Source: Pictodentalium vernedei (Eukaryota > Mollusca > Scaphopoda > Dentaliida > Dentaliidae). From it: a stretch of DNA of 64,000 nt. The stretch spans positions 369,967,704 through 370,031,703 of the forward strand of contig CM062297.1 in assembly GCA_031216915.1 (NCBI GenBank), in the 5' to 3' direction. The position numbers and the translations under genes are program-made. Positions 1 to 10,599 of this stretch are shown here, piece after piece; within the stretch, counting starts at the first letter, position 1; every line of letters begins with the position of its first letter. The notes below the pieces were generated by a model, which was not told where the DNA came from, ran no database searches, and saw only the letters and a list, made by a program, of their open reading frames with translations.

Positions 1-741
1 GGACCCAAGCAGTGACGGTGACGTGTTATATTGCAACATCCTGTTGTAACATGTGTTTTTTCTTGTGTGTATATATGTTTTATTTTAGCTCTTTGCTTAT
101 TTCCACTCTTGCTTGGCAGTTAAGCATTGTAATCGGACGGTCTCTTGTGATCTCCGTTTCATACGATTTAAGTTAGAGGCCCGGTTACTTGTACTACCTA
201 CAGTCTACAGTGCTCTGAGGTCTTCTGTGAGACCTTGCCAATATGAACAATAATGGTGTGGCCTACCAAGCCAATTCCATTGTTGTCCATCTTGACATGA
301 TTTCACGAAGCTGCTCCTATGTTAATCACTTAAACGTCAATGCCTGTGTTCTTTATCTTCACAATAGCCATGTCAGGTAATATGCTACAAAGCTATTTCG
401 AATATTTGTAATTCTTCCTTGCTCGCACAATTAGCGGCATAAACAGTTAGTTTACGATTAATATGCACCCCTTCTTCATTATACTTGCAATGTAATATAT
501 GAATACGGAAGAGTTGCAAAATCCACCACCATTGAAGCATGAACAATATTCTTCACTTTACCTTTGTTCTTCACTCCGTACTCACTTTTTCCTATTCTTT
601 CTTCTTGCTAAATATCCTACCTGCCAGACAGATGATGATTTCTCAATTTAAAATAGTCTCAGAAATTGAATTTATTGCTGGTGCTGTCCGAGCAAACCAT
701 GTGGTCACTCATTATGCAACACTTGTTTGCCGAATTACATA
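1..741 (+). other. Probable 5' leader of the first LINE
   Basis: No convincing coding region is seen here. The stretch is AT-rich and runs without an obvious boundary into the LINE reading frame that starts near 742, so it is most simply the 5' untranslated part of that element or the sequence it inserted into. I see no terminal repeat or target-site duplication that would fix the 5' end of the LINE. Confidence 0.4.
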
Positions 742-3700
742 ATGTGTTGTATAGAAGTTTATCGAGCCCGGATAGGCACCTTTTTAGGTTCGATGTCTAC
801 TCGTACAGCGAGGAACCGCCTCTCTTTGAGACAATCTGTTTGTATCATAAATTACTTGATCCTGTGTCATCGTGGTGTGGATCGTTATCTGAGCCTGAGC
901 CTGTGTACATTTTTCTTTTTTTTTCTCCAATCCGACATCGCCGTTAACTTCATACCTTTTGAGGCACAATATGTTAATGATTCAGTTATGAATTGCGCGC
1001 AACTGACCGTCTTTATCGTGTCAAGGTTTCTTCTACTCTGTGGAGACATTCACCCGAACCCTGGTCCAAACTCTAATGATTCAAGTACCACAACACAGGA
1101 GCTTAAAATCTGGCATATTAATATACAAAGCCTCAAACCCAAAATGGACATATTGCAGTACGAATGCCAAAACTACGACATTCTGGCTTTTACTGAAACC
1201 TGGCTTCGTGATGAAGATCAGTCCTCAGACATACTGATAAGTGGGTTTCAAGAGCCAGTGAGAAACGATCGGAAGACTCGAGGGGGTGGGGTCGCAATTT
1301 ATATTAAAAATAGTATTCCTTTCCGTCGTCGGCCAGAGATCGAGGTTGTGAACGTAGAGAGTATCTGGATAGAAATTCTCTCACCTCCCGGTAGATCTAA
1401 ATTAATAGGTGTATTTTATCGCCCACCAAACAGTCCTCCTGAAACATGGGAGGCGATATCTACATCTATTGATAGAGCCAAAGACTTTCATTGCTCCGAC
1501 ATAATTATTACTGGCGATTTTAATGAGAATCAATTAGATGCCTCCAAAAAATGTTTCACTGACATAAAAGACTATTATAACCTGAGGCAGCTTGTGAACG
1601 ACCCAACCAGTATTACAGAATCGTCGTCTACTCTGATTGACCTTTTCGCTGTCAGTGATACAGTCGGTGTTCAAAGATGCGAAGTTCTAGAACCTATTAT
1701 CCCTGATAAGACCCGCTATCACTGTCCAATCATCTTAGTTATAAAACACTCTAAACAATCGCGGACTACTTTCAAAAGAAAAATCTGGCTCTACAATCAA
1801 GCAAACTATTCCACCTTGAATGATGAGCTTTCCTGTTTCGATTGGGAGTCACATTTCGAAAATAGTCCAATAGTCTCTGTTGCTTCAACTCTTTCGGAAA
1901 TTCTACTTAATATTGCATCCAAACATATTCCTACAAAGGAGGTGACTATTCGCCCAGAACAACCTAAATGGATGCATAACAATATCAGGCTTCTAATACG
2001 TCAGAGGCAGAGGTTATATCGCATCGCAAAAAATAACAAGTCGTTAAATGCCTGGCAAAAATACAAAATGAAAAGAAATGAGGTTGTATCAGCCGTGCGT
2101 AACGCAAAAGCGAAATACTTTTCAAGGGTACAGTCAGATCTTAAAAATAATAACAATATGTCGCCATCCGAGTGGTGGAAAACGCTTAAAACGCTCATTG
2201 GAACTAGCAAAGCGAGTGCTACACCCCCAATAGTTTTCTCTGATAACGTGTACTCGTCCAATGTTGATAAGGTAGAATTATTTAATGATTTTTTTAGCTC
2301 TATATCATCGGTTGATGATGTCCGAGCTCAACTGCCCCCGCCCCCAAAAGAACCACCCAAAACTATAGATAAAATCACTCTCCAAGTTAGTGACATTTGG
2401 GAGGCGATGTCATCTATAAAAATATCAAAGGCGTCAGGTCCTGATTTCATCAGCCCAAGGCTCCTTAAAGAATGTAAGCCATCACTGTGCGAACCACTAA
2501 CTAGTCTATTCAACTTGTTTTTGAAAAATGCCCATTTTCCCTGCGAATGGAAAAAGGCCAACGTCCTTCCAGTATTAAAGAAACAGCCGTCCAACATGGT
2601 AACTAACTATCGACCAATATCACTCCTTAGTTGTATAGGTAAAGTGTTTGAAAAGTGTGTCTTTAAACAACTTTGGGATTTCCTTACGCAAAATAATGTT
2701 CTTAACCAATACCAATCTGGCTTCACACCAGGTGATTCAACAGTACTTCAGCTTACAGACATGTATGATGAGTTTTGTAAGGCTCTCGACGAAGGCAAAG
2801 AAGTAAGGGTTGTATTTTGTGATGTTAGCAAGGCCTTCGATAAGGTTTGGCATAAAGGTCTGCTTTATAAATTAAGGAAAATAGGTATTAAAGGCGATCT
2901 ATTACTGTTTCTAGAGTCCTATCTCTCCGACAGATCCCAGAGAGTAGTGCTAGGTGCTGAGGCCTCATCTTGGAAGCGCATAACCGCAGGGGTTCCTCAA
3001 GGATCGATACTAGGACCTCTTTTATTTTTAATTTACATCAATGATATAACGGAAGATTTACTGAGTTGTATACGTTTATTTGCTGATGACACATCTTTGT
3101 ACTTGATAGTTGAAAATCCTGATCTTGCTGCTAAGATCCTAAATGAAGACCTCGAGAGAATTCAACAGTGGGCGTCAACTTGGCTAGTTGAGTTCAATCC
3201 GCAAAAAACAGAAACTATGTTAATATCCAGAAAGCTTATACCATCCAATCACCCACCCCTTGCTTATGGTCATTCCCAAATAACTGAAGTCAAATTTCAT
3301 AAACACTTAGGAGTTTTTCTAAACAACAAGTGTGTGTGGGACAATCACATAAAACATATCTGTACTAAAGCATGGTCTCGCATTGATATGTTGCGCAAAC
3401 ACAGATTTGACCTTGAACGCTGTGTTCTTGAAAAAATTTATTTTGCGTATATTAGGCCACTACTTGAATATGCCGACGTTGTTTGGGACAATTGTACTGA
3501 AACTGAAGTTGACGAATTAGAGAAAATCCAAATTGCGGCTGCAAGAATTGTCACTGGGGCAACAGTGAGCGCAAGTAAGTAAAGTTTATACACTGAGACT
3601 CGTTGGGAACCATTACAAGAACGCCGAAGGAAGCATAAACTAATCCAATATTTCAAAATATTCCATCGTATGGCCCCATCGTATATCTCCAACAAAATTC

Positions 3701-4233
3701 CTCCAACTCTCTCCATTTTAAATCCATCAATGCATTTACGTTCCGACCAAACTCATCGAGTTCCGTTCTGCAGGACAACACTTTATCAGTCCTCTTTTAT
3801 TCCCAAAGTGACGGATCAGTGGAACAACCTTCCGTTGTCTGTACGCGAAAATCCCTCCATTCACAATTTTAAAACTTTTCTGAATCAGGAGCACTTTCGA
3901 CCACCGCGCTATTTTGGTACTGCAAGATCTCGCAAAGCCCAAATTTACCATTGTAGATTACGCCTCCAGTGCAGTAATTTGAATTACCATCTATACAACA
4001 ATCACTTAGCCCTTACCCCTTTCTGTGTTTGTGGGGATCTCGAAACCACTGAGCATTACCTTCTGCACTGTCCCGTGTTTACTAGTGTGCGAAGCAACAC
4101 AATTGAACGATTACCCATTGATGCAGATACCACTAGTCTTCTATGTGGTTCTGAACACCTAACGGAAGAGGGGAATTATGAAATATTTGAAGCAGTTCAC
4201 AAATTTATCCTTTTTTCCAATCGATTCAATTAA
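742..4233 (+). pseudogene. CR1/L2-like LINE ORF2 (APE endonuclease + reverse transcriptase), one nonsense codon
   Basis: This is a non-LTR retrotransposon polyprotein. Residue numbers count from the TTG at 727; the first ATG is at 742. A 2A-like GDIHPNPGP lies at residues 106-114. The APE-type endonuclease begins near residue 127 (IWHINIQSLK) with TETWL at 156-160 and GDFN at 263-266; the usual SDHxP box reads RYHCP at 330-334. The RT spans about 550-830 with NYRPISLLS, VPQGSILGPLLF and catalytic LFADDTSLY. The frame meets TAA at 3580-3582, then continues unchanged to 4233 through the C-terminal domain, which has a CVCG...EHYLLHCP zinc-knuckle-like cluster. A single nonsense change therefore separates this copy from a complete ORF. 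Clade (CR1/L2/Daphne-like) is inferred from motif style. The lost Asp in the endonuclease may be a family trait and not decay. Confidence 0.85.
1042..1068 (+). other. 2A-like motif preceding the LINE endonuclease
   Basis: The codons read G-D-I-H-P-N-P-G-P just downstream of a hydrophobic stretch (FIVSRFLLLC). True 2A ribosome-skipping peptides follow D(V/I)ExNPGP, and 2A-like sequences are known from APE-type LINEs. Here the Glu-x pair is His-Pro, so the skipping ending NPGP is kept but a normally conserved position is changed. Activity is uncertain. Confidence 0.6.
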
Positions 4234-4735
4234 TATTTGCTGAAACGCAAACTCAGGCTTAAGCCCCGTTAACAGTTTAATAGTCCACACCAGATGGTCA
4301 CCAGGAATGCTGTGAAACAACGTTATTTACTGACAAGAACTCGTCATCGCTGTCTTGTAAGTCTGAGACATTAGTTAATAATTAATTATTATACTTTCAC
4401 CATTCTGGCAACCCTGTACATTCTCTTCTTTCCATTCTCGTCCTTATTATTTTAGCTCTTGTCTCTTATTTTTCGATTTTTCCTTTTAGTTTAAACGCTA
4501 AACATTGATTATCGGAATAGTCTGACTACCTATCTGCGCTTAATTCGAACACATGTCTGCCGCGGGGAAATGATATATTATAAGCCGATGGCTTACATTC
4601 AAATCCCCAGCTTCTTTTAACAGTTGCCATGCTTCAGCTTGTATTACTATATGTCTATACCATTTGTCAGTTTCTATTTTTGTAGCTGTTATGCATATGT
4701 CTGTAGTCTATTTACAAATAAAATATCGTTTAAAC
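4234..4735 (+). other. 3' untranslated region of the LINE, ending at the Penelope junction
   Basis: This is non-coding sequence after the LINE stop. An AATAAA lies near 4719, shortly before the point (about 4735) where the minus-strand Penelope RT frame ends abruptly. The simplest reading is that the LINE 3' end abuts a 3'-truncated Penelope-like element here. Confidence 0.5.
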
Positions 4736-6632
4736 TAAATAATGTTTGGTGAATCACAATGAAGGGGGTTACGGATCTGATAATGATTTTTCGTTTGTTC
4801 GGAGGAAAATTCCTCTTTCTGATCAGGCATAAATGTATGCAGTCTACAACAAGGCTTTTTGCAATTAAATACCGAGCCACTACTATTTTGCAACGGTCTG
4901 TTGTGTTCAATCTTCAGTGGTTCGAAATCGGTAGTTTCAGCTGGACTTTCGAGCTTTTTCAGGGTTTGAGATTTCAGGCTACGCAAAAGGCGCAGCGAGT
5001 ACCCTCTCGATCTGAGGGCGCCAAATAGAGTAGAACAAGCCTCATTGAAATTTACCTTATCACTTGAATTGCGGTGGAAACGAATGAGCTGTGATTTGAT
5101 GATACCTTTAAATGTATGTTGAGGATGAAATGATTTTGTGTGCAACAATTGATGTGAATCAGTTGGTTTAAAATATACTTTATAATCTAAATGACCGGAC
5201 GCCTGAAATTGCTCGCCTTTATACATGGTCACATCGAGAAAATCAACAGAATTTTCACTGATAGTAGCTTTCAATTTAATATTTGGATCGTGATTGTTCA
5301 AAATTTCTAAAAATTCATCAAAATCTTCTTTTGAATGTTCCCAAATAATAAAAATGTCATCCAAATATCGGAGATATACGAGAGGATGCTTTGCACATTT
5401 GCTTAAGGCATTTTCCTCCCATTCCGCTACATAAATGCTTGCAAAATTAGGACTGAATCTTTTACCCATAGGACAACCCATTATTTGTAGAAAATATTCT
5501 CCATTGAATTGAAAGTCATTACCTTTTAAGCTCAGCTCTAAAAGAACCAAAATTTGTTCATCTGGGCGTTTCGCATCCGGATATTTTTCAAATGCATTTT
5601 TAACTGATTTAACACCTTTATCAATATCAATGTTCGTATACATACTGTCGATATCCAAAGTAGCCAGAATTGCATTTTTCGATATTTTCAATTTCGAAAT
5701 TTTTGACAGGAAATCCTGTGTATTTTTTAGATAGCTCGGATGTCTATTTGCTATAGGTTTCAGATGATAATCAATTAATTCCGAGATCGCATAAGATTCC
5801 GAATTACAATCTGATACAATTGGCCTCCCAGGTGGAGTTAAGTCATCCGTCCATGAAGAACGGTCCTTGTGGATCTTTGGTAGGATATAAAATTGTCTTG
5901 TTTGAGCACTGAGCTTAGCTGTTAAATATTTCAATTGTTTTTTGGTAATGTGACCTTCGTCGAGGAGAAATTTTAAGATCTTATTGAATTTTTCGATATT
6001 ACTAGGCCAAATAAGTGAATCTATTTTCTTATAATGTTTAGTATTGCTGAGTTGTCTCATGGCTTCCTTTATATAATTATCCCGAGATAGAACAACTACC
6101 GACCCACCTTTGTCGGCTGGTTTAATTATTAATTTCTTATTTTTTCGAAGTTTCGTGAGGGCTCTCCGTTCACCAGCTGTTAAATTGTCTTTATCAGAGA
6201 GTATGTTCATGCTGAACACCTTTTTGATGATTCGTTTGCTAGCCTCAATAATTTCGGGATCTACTTCACTATCTGGAGGTGACCAAGCAGATGATTCTGT
6301 AAAAGGAAGTTTGCGACCGCTGGAGTTTCTAAAGCGGTCGGCTAATTTCATTTGCCTAAGAAAATTACAGTTGTATGATGGTAAATTTGTTTGGTTATCA
6401 GTTTTAGGCTTTGGTGCTGGTACAAAAGTTAAACCGCGATCTAAAAGAGATTTCTCTTGGGTTGTTAGTTCATTGGTGCCAGACAGGTTAACCACATTAG
6501 TTCCTAATCCCACATCTGTTAGGCGGCTGTTACCTTTGCCTTTACTTAGTTTAAATTTAGGTGGTTCAACCAGTGATCGTACATAATATTGGCGGTTCTC
6601 GTGGTCCAATGGATTAAATCCTGAGCAACATC
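4735..6632 (-). CDS. Penelope-type reverse transcriptase (partial, GIY-YIG lost)
   Basis: Positions count from the TTG at 6609. N-terminal motif IIKPADKGGSVVV is at 161-173, FYILPKIHK at 240-248, PPGRPIVS at 259-266, LDIDSMYTNI at 318-327, GCPMGKRFSPNFA at 378-390 and the catalytic YLRYLDDIF at 412-420, then a thumb-like region with FHPQHTFKGIIKSQLIRFHR. A linker CKKPCC..H lies at 583-591. The frame ends at NII where a GIY-YIG domain would be expected to begin. The frame has no ATG before Met87 (6349-6351) and is open only from about 6632, inside ORF1, so translation probably depends on -1 frameshifting from ORF1. Family assignment rests on several independent motifs and is strong. Confidence 0.85.
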
Positions 6633-8042
6633 AAACTTCGCGTCATCAATTTTTGGTATCACGTTAACGTCCTTCACTTTCCGAATGGTTTCGTTGATGA
6701 TGCTCAGGGTTCTCCTCTCAGCCTGAGGGAGTTTTTGAGAAAAGTTTAGTTCAGCGAAATAAATTTTTGCTGATCTAAACTTGACCCTGATATCGCTAAG
6801 CATATTCCGCAACTGCTTAACTACGAGATCAGAATTATCGTTTCGAGAATTCACGCCAATATTTAATAATATTTTTTGGGGACTGGACTGGCCCCTGTGC
6901 CCTTTAAACATAGAGCGCAGATGATTGAATTTGGCGCCGGGGTAACACTCCACCTGGATGTCCGGATGGGGATTTCGATCAATGCGTCCTAAATTTGAAC
7001 TTCCAATCATAAGGATGTTTTTACAAACATCGGGGAGGCGCCAATTCCTTTTGTCAAAATTAACTCCGCTTTTATGCCGAAACTGGGAGAATTTAGAATC
7101 AAATGAGCGGCCCGAGTTGCGGCTCGGTGATTTGACTTTCTCTGAGTACGATATACCTGGTTGAACCACACTAGAGGCAGGAGAAGGGGCAGAAGAAACA
7201 AAAGCAGGAGAGGAAACAGAAGCGGGAGAAGAAACAGAAGGAGGAGGAGTTCTAGTGAGAGCACTAGGAGAACCAGAGAAGAAAGGCTGAGGAGGAGTAG
7301 GAGGTAGAGGAGCAAGACGAGGCGAGACAGCGTTACTCAATTTGCGAGCATCTTCAGTCACAATATGGACCGGAGATGTTTGCAAATTGAGGCGCTTACT
7401 CTGAGAGAAAGAAGAAGTAGAAGGAAAAGAAGAGGGAGAAGTGCTTTGCCTTGATCTTTTCTTATTTTGCTTTTCGCGTTGGGGTAGAGGGACAACACGG
7501 GCCGGAGTTTGCTTGCTCCCTCCCGTATTGTTCCTTACTCCAGACGCTGGGCGAAGTTCCGAAATGTAAGACTCATAGGCCGAAATCGTCTTATCTGTCA
7601 ACTTATTTTTAAAGTTCTTTTTAGACCAGATCAAGGCACGCACCGAAGCGCTGTTGAAGTCTATTTTTTCGAATCCAGGAGGTGGTCGCATAGCCAAAGT
7701 TATCTTAGACTTCAACTGGTTTAAATTTATCTTATAATGCTCAACTAAAGCATTTAACGTTTGATTGGCCCATCCCACACTAATCTGTCGAAAAACAGAA
7801 AAAATGTGTGGGGTGGGAAGAGCTGGCTTTAGAAAGCCACCTAACTCATCTACTTTCTTCTCCAGCTGTTTCGGGAAATCCCGATTTGCCAAATGGTGCT
7901 CTAATAGCCCAATGTGATGCAAACATTGAAGCACCTGAAACAAAGCCTTGACCAGCCTAGAATAAGCCTGGAACGATAGTTCCTGGCCAGTTCCGGACTG
8001 GGCAACTCTCTGCCTCTGATGCCTCTGCACTTTTCTTGCCAT
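6546..8042 (-). CDS. ORF1 of the Penelope-like element with C-terminal SGNH/GDSL hydrolase-like domain
   Basis: This 498-aa ORF starts at an ATG in a good context (AACAATGG). Residues 1-165 are helical-looking and unassigned. Residues 170-310 are low-complexity, rich in Ser, Pro and basic residues. Residues 340-498 look like an SGNH hydrolase: nucleophile block ILMIGSSNL (343-351, Ser348), an oxyanion block NIGVNSRN (394-401) and the terminal catalytic pair in DLIHW (Asp475, His478). SGNH/esterase domains are known in ORF1 of CR1-type LINEs; here the domain precedes a Penelope RT. It overlaps the RT frame by about 85 nt and ends on a slippery sequence, so it is probably the N-terminal half of a frameshift fusion. 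All SGNH key residues appear present; the substrate is unknown. Confidence 0.75.
   Translation of the reverse strand: MARKVQRHQRQRVAQSGTGQELSFQAYSRLVKALFQVLQCLHHIGLLEHHLANRDFPKQLEKKVDELGGFLKPALPTPHIFSVFRQISVGWANQTLNALVEHYKINLNQLKSKITLAMRPPPGFEKIDFNSASVRALIWSKKNFKNKLTDKTISAYESYISELRPASGVRNNTGGSKQTPARVVPLPQREKQNKKRSRQSTSPSSFPSTSSFSQSKRLNLQTSPVHIVTEDARKLSNAVSPRLAPLPPTPPQPFFSGSPSALTRTPPPSVSSPASVSSPAFVSSAPSPASSVVQPGISYSEKVKSPSRNSGRSFDSKFSQFRHKSGVNFDKRNWRLPDVCKNILMIGSSNLGRIDRNPHPDIQVECYPGAKFNHLRSMFKGHRGQSSPQKILLNIGVNSRNDNSDLVVKQLRNMLSDIRVKFRSAKIYFAELNFSQKLPQAERRTLSIINETIRKVKDVNVIPKIDDAKFDVAQDLIHWTTRTANIMYDHWLNHLNLN
6549..6558 (-). promoter_or_regulatory. Tandem -1 ribosomal frameshift heptamers (A AAU UUA / U UUA AAC)
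   Basis: The last sense codons of ORF1 are CTA AAT TTA AAC followed directly by TAA (6546-6548). In the zero frame this contains two X_XXY_YYZ heptamers, A_AAT_TTA (6552-6558) and T_TTA_AAC (6549-6555). Both are established -1 slippery sequences. A -1 slip enters the RT frame exactly. Just downstream, AGGC and GCCT, and AGGTAAC with GTTAACCT (one bulge, enclosing a CCTAA/TTAGG pair), could form stimulatory stems. Function is inferred. Confidence 0.7.
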
Positions 8043-8183
8043 TGTTAAAGAAAGTAGCTGAATTAAGTATAAATAAAATATAAAAGTGATGAAATAAATA
8101 AAATTGGAAAATTAGATATTACCTATTAAAGAAGATACATGGATTGGTTGCAGTCTTCAGCAAAGGTAGAAAATAATCCGTCT

Positions 8184-8218
8184 GTCTCGACGCGTTTCGC
8201 TTGTTTTTGCTTCTTCAA
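8184..8218 (-). ncRNA. Hammerhead-ribozyme-like remnant upstream of the Penelope ORFs
   Basis: On the minus strand, TTGAAGA is followed by a short GC...GC hairpin, then GCGAAACGCGTC. This matches the hammerhead core order CUGANGA - stem II - GAAA, with C3 changed to U, and the ACGCGUC ending is typical of the minimal stem III seen in Penelope ribozymes. Penelope-like elements are known to carry hammerheads in their LTR-like regions. The C3 change should weaken cleavage. The call depends on a short motif and its location. Confidence 0.5.
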
Positions 8219-8639
8219 GGAGACTTTGAGGAAAATGATTCCAACTTGGGGAGGACATGCCTGGTATATATCCATACGTGGGCTGGGGTGTTTTTCACAG
8301 CTCAGTACATAATTAAACTCGGTGACAAGCTGACAAATGTCACTCATCAAGATAATTCTTTTCAACCTGAGTGTCCCAAGTTTGTTTTCACAACTCAGTT
8401 TGTGTCGTCCAAACAAATTAGATGAAGCCATATTGACTGGCTTTCATTGATTTTTAATCAGTCAGTGAGTGGTTTGCTTTACTGACCCCATGAAGCCCTA
8501 TTGGTTGGCTTTGATTTAAATATAACCAATTGGAGCGGTTTGCTTTACTGGCTTCAGAAGTGTGTGAAAATAATATGAAAAATGGTTTTATAAAATACAT
8601 TGAGACTGGAGAAATAAATAAAAAATAACGCCAAAGATT

Positions 8640-8991
8640 ATCGGCTCTGGAGTGGGGGACCTATCCTCGCATATGCGCTATGACGAAACCTGGAATTTGT
8701 ATGTCAGGAATTAACTGGTCTCTGTCGGCTATGAGGTGACAGCCTATCTTTGTGCATGCGCAGTGACGATCTCGGAAACTACAAATCCGATTGGGACGAA
8801 ACCTAGAATTTGTATGTATGTTCCACCGGGTAGTGATTTGCCACCATCGGCTATGGCACGTTAGCCAATCTTTGCGCATGCGCAGGGAAATCTCTGTAGC
8901 CTGGACGAAGTCGGGCACCCCCAACTAGTCTTTTTTATATATTTGTGCTTGTTTGTCTCTGTGTGAGTGTGCGTGTGTGTGTGTGTGTGTG

Positions 8992-9084
<93 letters not shown>

Positions 9085-9370
9085 AGGGTGTGTGTTTTGA
9101 GGTTAAAAAATCGCACTGGCACAGACATTTCCAACTGAAACATTTTTTTCCTTTTAATATGCCGCTGTGTGTGTGTTCGTTATAGACTTGAAAACGGCTG
9201 GGCTGATCGGGACGAAACTTAGCATGCGTATGTAGTTCGGTCCTGGAAAGGTTTCCCATCCATCGGACCTGGGGTGGGGTCCGTCTTCGTGCATGCGCAG
9301 TAACGATCTCTGAGGGCGTTCAGGCTGAAACTTGGGATTTGTATGTGGGGCCATCAGGTAGTGATTTCAG
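8640..9370. repeat. Diverged tandem units with recurring CATGCGCAGT motif
   Basis: Several units of roughly 120-140 bp recur, each with GACGAAACxTxGxATTTGTATGT, a CGGCTATGG/CGGACCTGG stretch and (G)TGCATGCGCAGTxACGATCTC. Examples start near 8675, 8795, 9210 and 9320. The block is interrupted by a (TG)n run. I recognise no coding potential; the open frames here are repeat artefacts. Confidence 0.6.
8965..9081. repeat. (TG)n microsatellite
   Basis: A nearly pure TG dinucleotide run of about 115 bp, with single interruptions (GAGG, GAGAGG). The His-Thr and Cys-Val open frames over it are artefacts of the repeat. Confidence 0.97.
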
Positions 9371-10360
9371 AAAAAAAACTTTGTTTTATAATAGAGAAAC
9401 CCATCTGAATCTAAAGACACTTCAACAGCAGAATCGTTCAGTGTCGATAAAAGCTCTACAAGCGGGGGAAACTGGAGTCCCCCAAGCCTCTCTTCCCACC
9501 CCCACCCTCACAGACGTCGTGGTGAGCACGGACGAGCAGCTATCAGCTCTCCAACATCAAGACGTACACAATCGACGTGCAGTGCGCCTTAATGCACGGT
9601 GTCATTGTGACCCATATGAGCAAGCGAGTTCAGACAGCCAGCGATGCGTACTAACAATGTGTATTCCTTTGTCAACATTTGTGTAAGGAACGGGAAAATG
9701 ATAAATTCGAAGATTTTAATAATTTTTAGATGAGCTTAAAGAGTAGCTAAAACCGTATTCTAAAATCGCAAGCCTCAAGATCCCCCCCCCCCCCTATTTA
9801 CAGAAGCCATAACAAGACGCATAAAACAGAGTTGCCCCTAAAATATCCGCACAAGCAATATTTATAGTATAATGCAATATTCAAGTATTCATGTATACTT
9901 GCAGACTGACTGGGAGGAATATACCGATTGAAAATGTGTTTTATAGAATGGATATGTGCGGTCAGCTGCCACCGGACTGAAGGCGTCAAATGCTGACCAC
10001 TTACCCAACATAAAGACGAAAACAGCCCGAACAATGACCACATTAAGTCTAAAATAGCCTTAAATATCTCCAAAATTTCTCGCAGACCTATTGAAATTTG
10101 GATATTATAAGAATCGGCTTTTTGGGTTCTAATGATATCCAAATGTGTATACAATGTGTTGTTTCATTGAAAATAGTTGGAACTTATATTGGAAAAAATA
10201 TGAAATTTAATAATCTCAATAAGTGCCGTGTTAGGTAAAGGGATAAAGTGCCAAATTTTTTTGGGTCGAATTCTACAAAATTCCATCAGTGAGAAAGGGC
10301 AAATTCTTTAATTTAACTCTGATCATAACGCGCGAATAATTTTAGCCTTTGAAAACTGGG
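9371..10360. other. No gene seen; weak SINE-body-like segment near 9575
   Basis: A short stretch near 9575-9600 (ACAATCGACGTGCAGTGCGC) resembles the body of the SINE copies at 22491 and 53991, so a degraded fragment is possible. The rest has a C homopolymer at 9781-9794 and AT-rich sequence without recognisable motifs. Confidence 0.4.
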
Positions 10361-10366
10361 AAATAT

Positions 10367-10585
10367 TTTACTACAAAAGTGGTAAAAACGTTACTACAAA
10401 AGAGGTGACTTTGTTTTTTTATGACAAAAGTGGGCGGCGGTTACTACAAAAGTGGAGACCTCATTTTACTACAAAAGTGGGCGACTTTACTACAAAAGTG
10501 GTGAGCTACCACAAAAGTGGGCGTTTTCTACTACAAAAGTGGTGAGCTACCACAAAAGTGGTAATTACTACAAAAGTGGGCGTCA
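10367..10585 (+). repeat. Minisatellite of ACTACAAAAGTGG units
   Basis: The motif (A)CTACAAAAGTGG, or its CCACAAAAGTGG variant, is repeated about ten times with short variable spacers such as GCG, TGAG and TAATT. Units are irregularly spaced, unlike a simple satellite. No coding frame fits it. Confidence 0.85.
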
Positions 10586-10599
10586 CAGACGACACTTGC

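Larger units (their letters stand above)
4735..8440 (-). mobile_element. Penelope-like element, two overlapping ORFs, 3'-truncated
   Basis: The element reads right to left: a hammerhead-like remnant near 8200, a 498-aa SGNH-hydrolase ORF, then a Penelope-type reverse transcriptase in the -1 frame. The RT frame stops after the start of what should be the linker to a GIY-YIG endonuclease, exactly where the LINE 3' end begins, so the endonuclease half is missing. Both ORFs are otherwise open over about 3.3 kb, which suggests a fairly young copy. The left boundary near 4735 is sharp; the right boundary near 8440 is approximate. Confidence 0.8.

Noticed and set aside
7007-7315. 102-aa Leu-rich frame resembling a membrane protein
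   Set aside because: It overlaps the Ser/Pro-rich linker of the Penelope ORF1 in another register and is a compositional shadow.
8861-9259. Open frames rich in His-Thr or Cys-Val
   Set aside because: They are translations of the (TG)n microsatellite.
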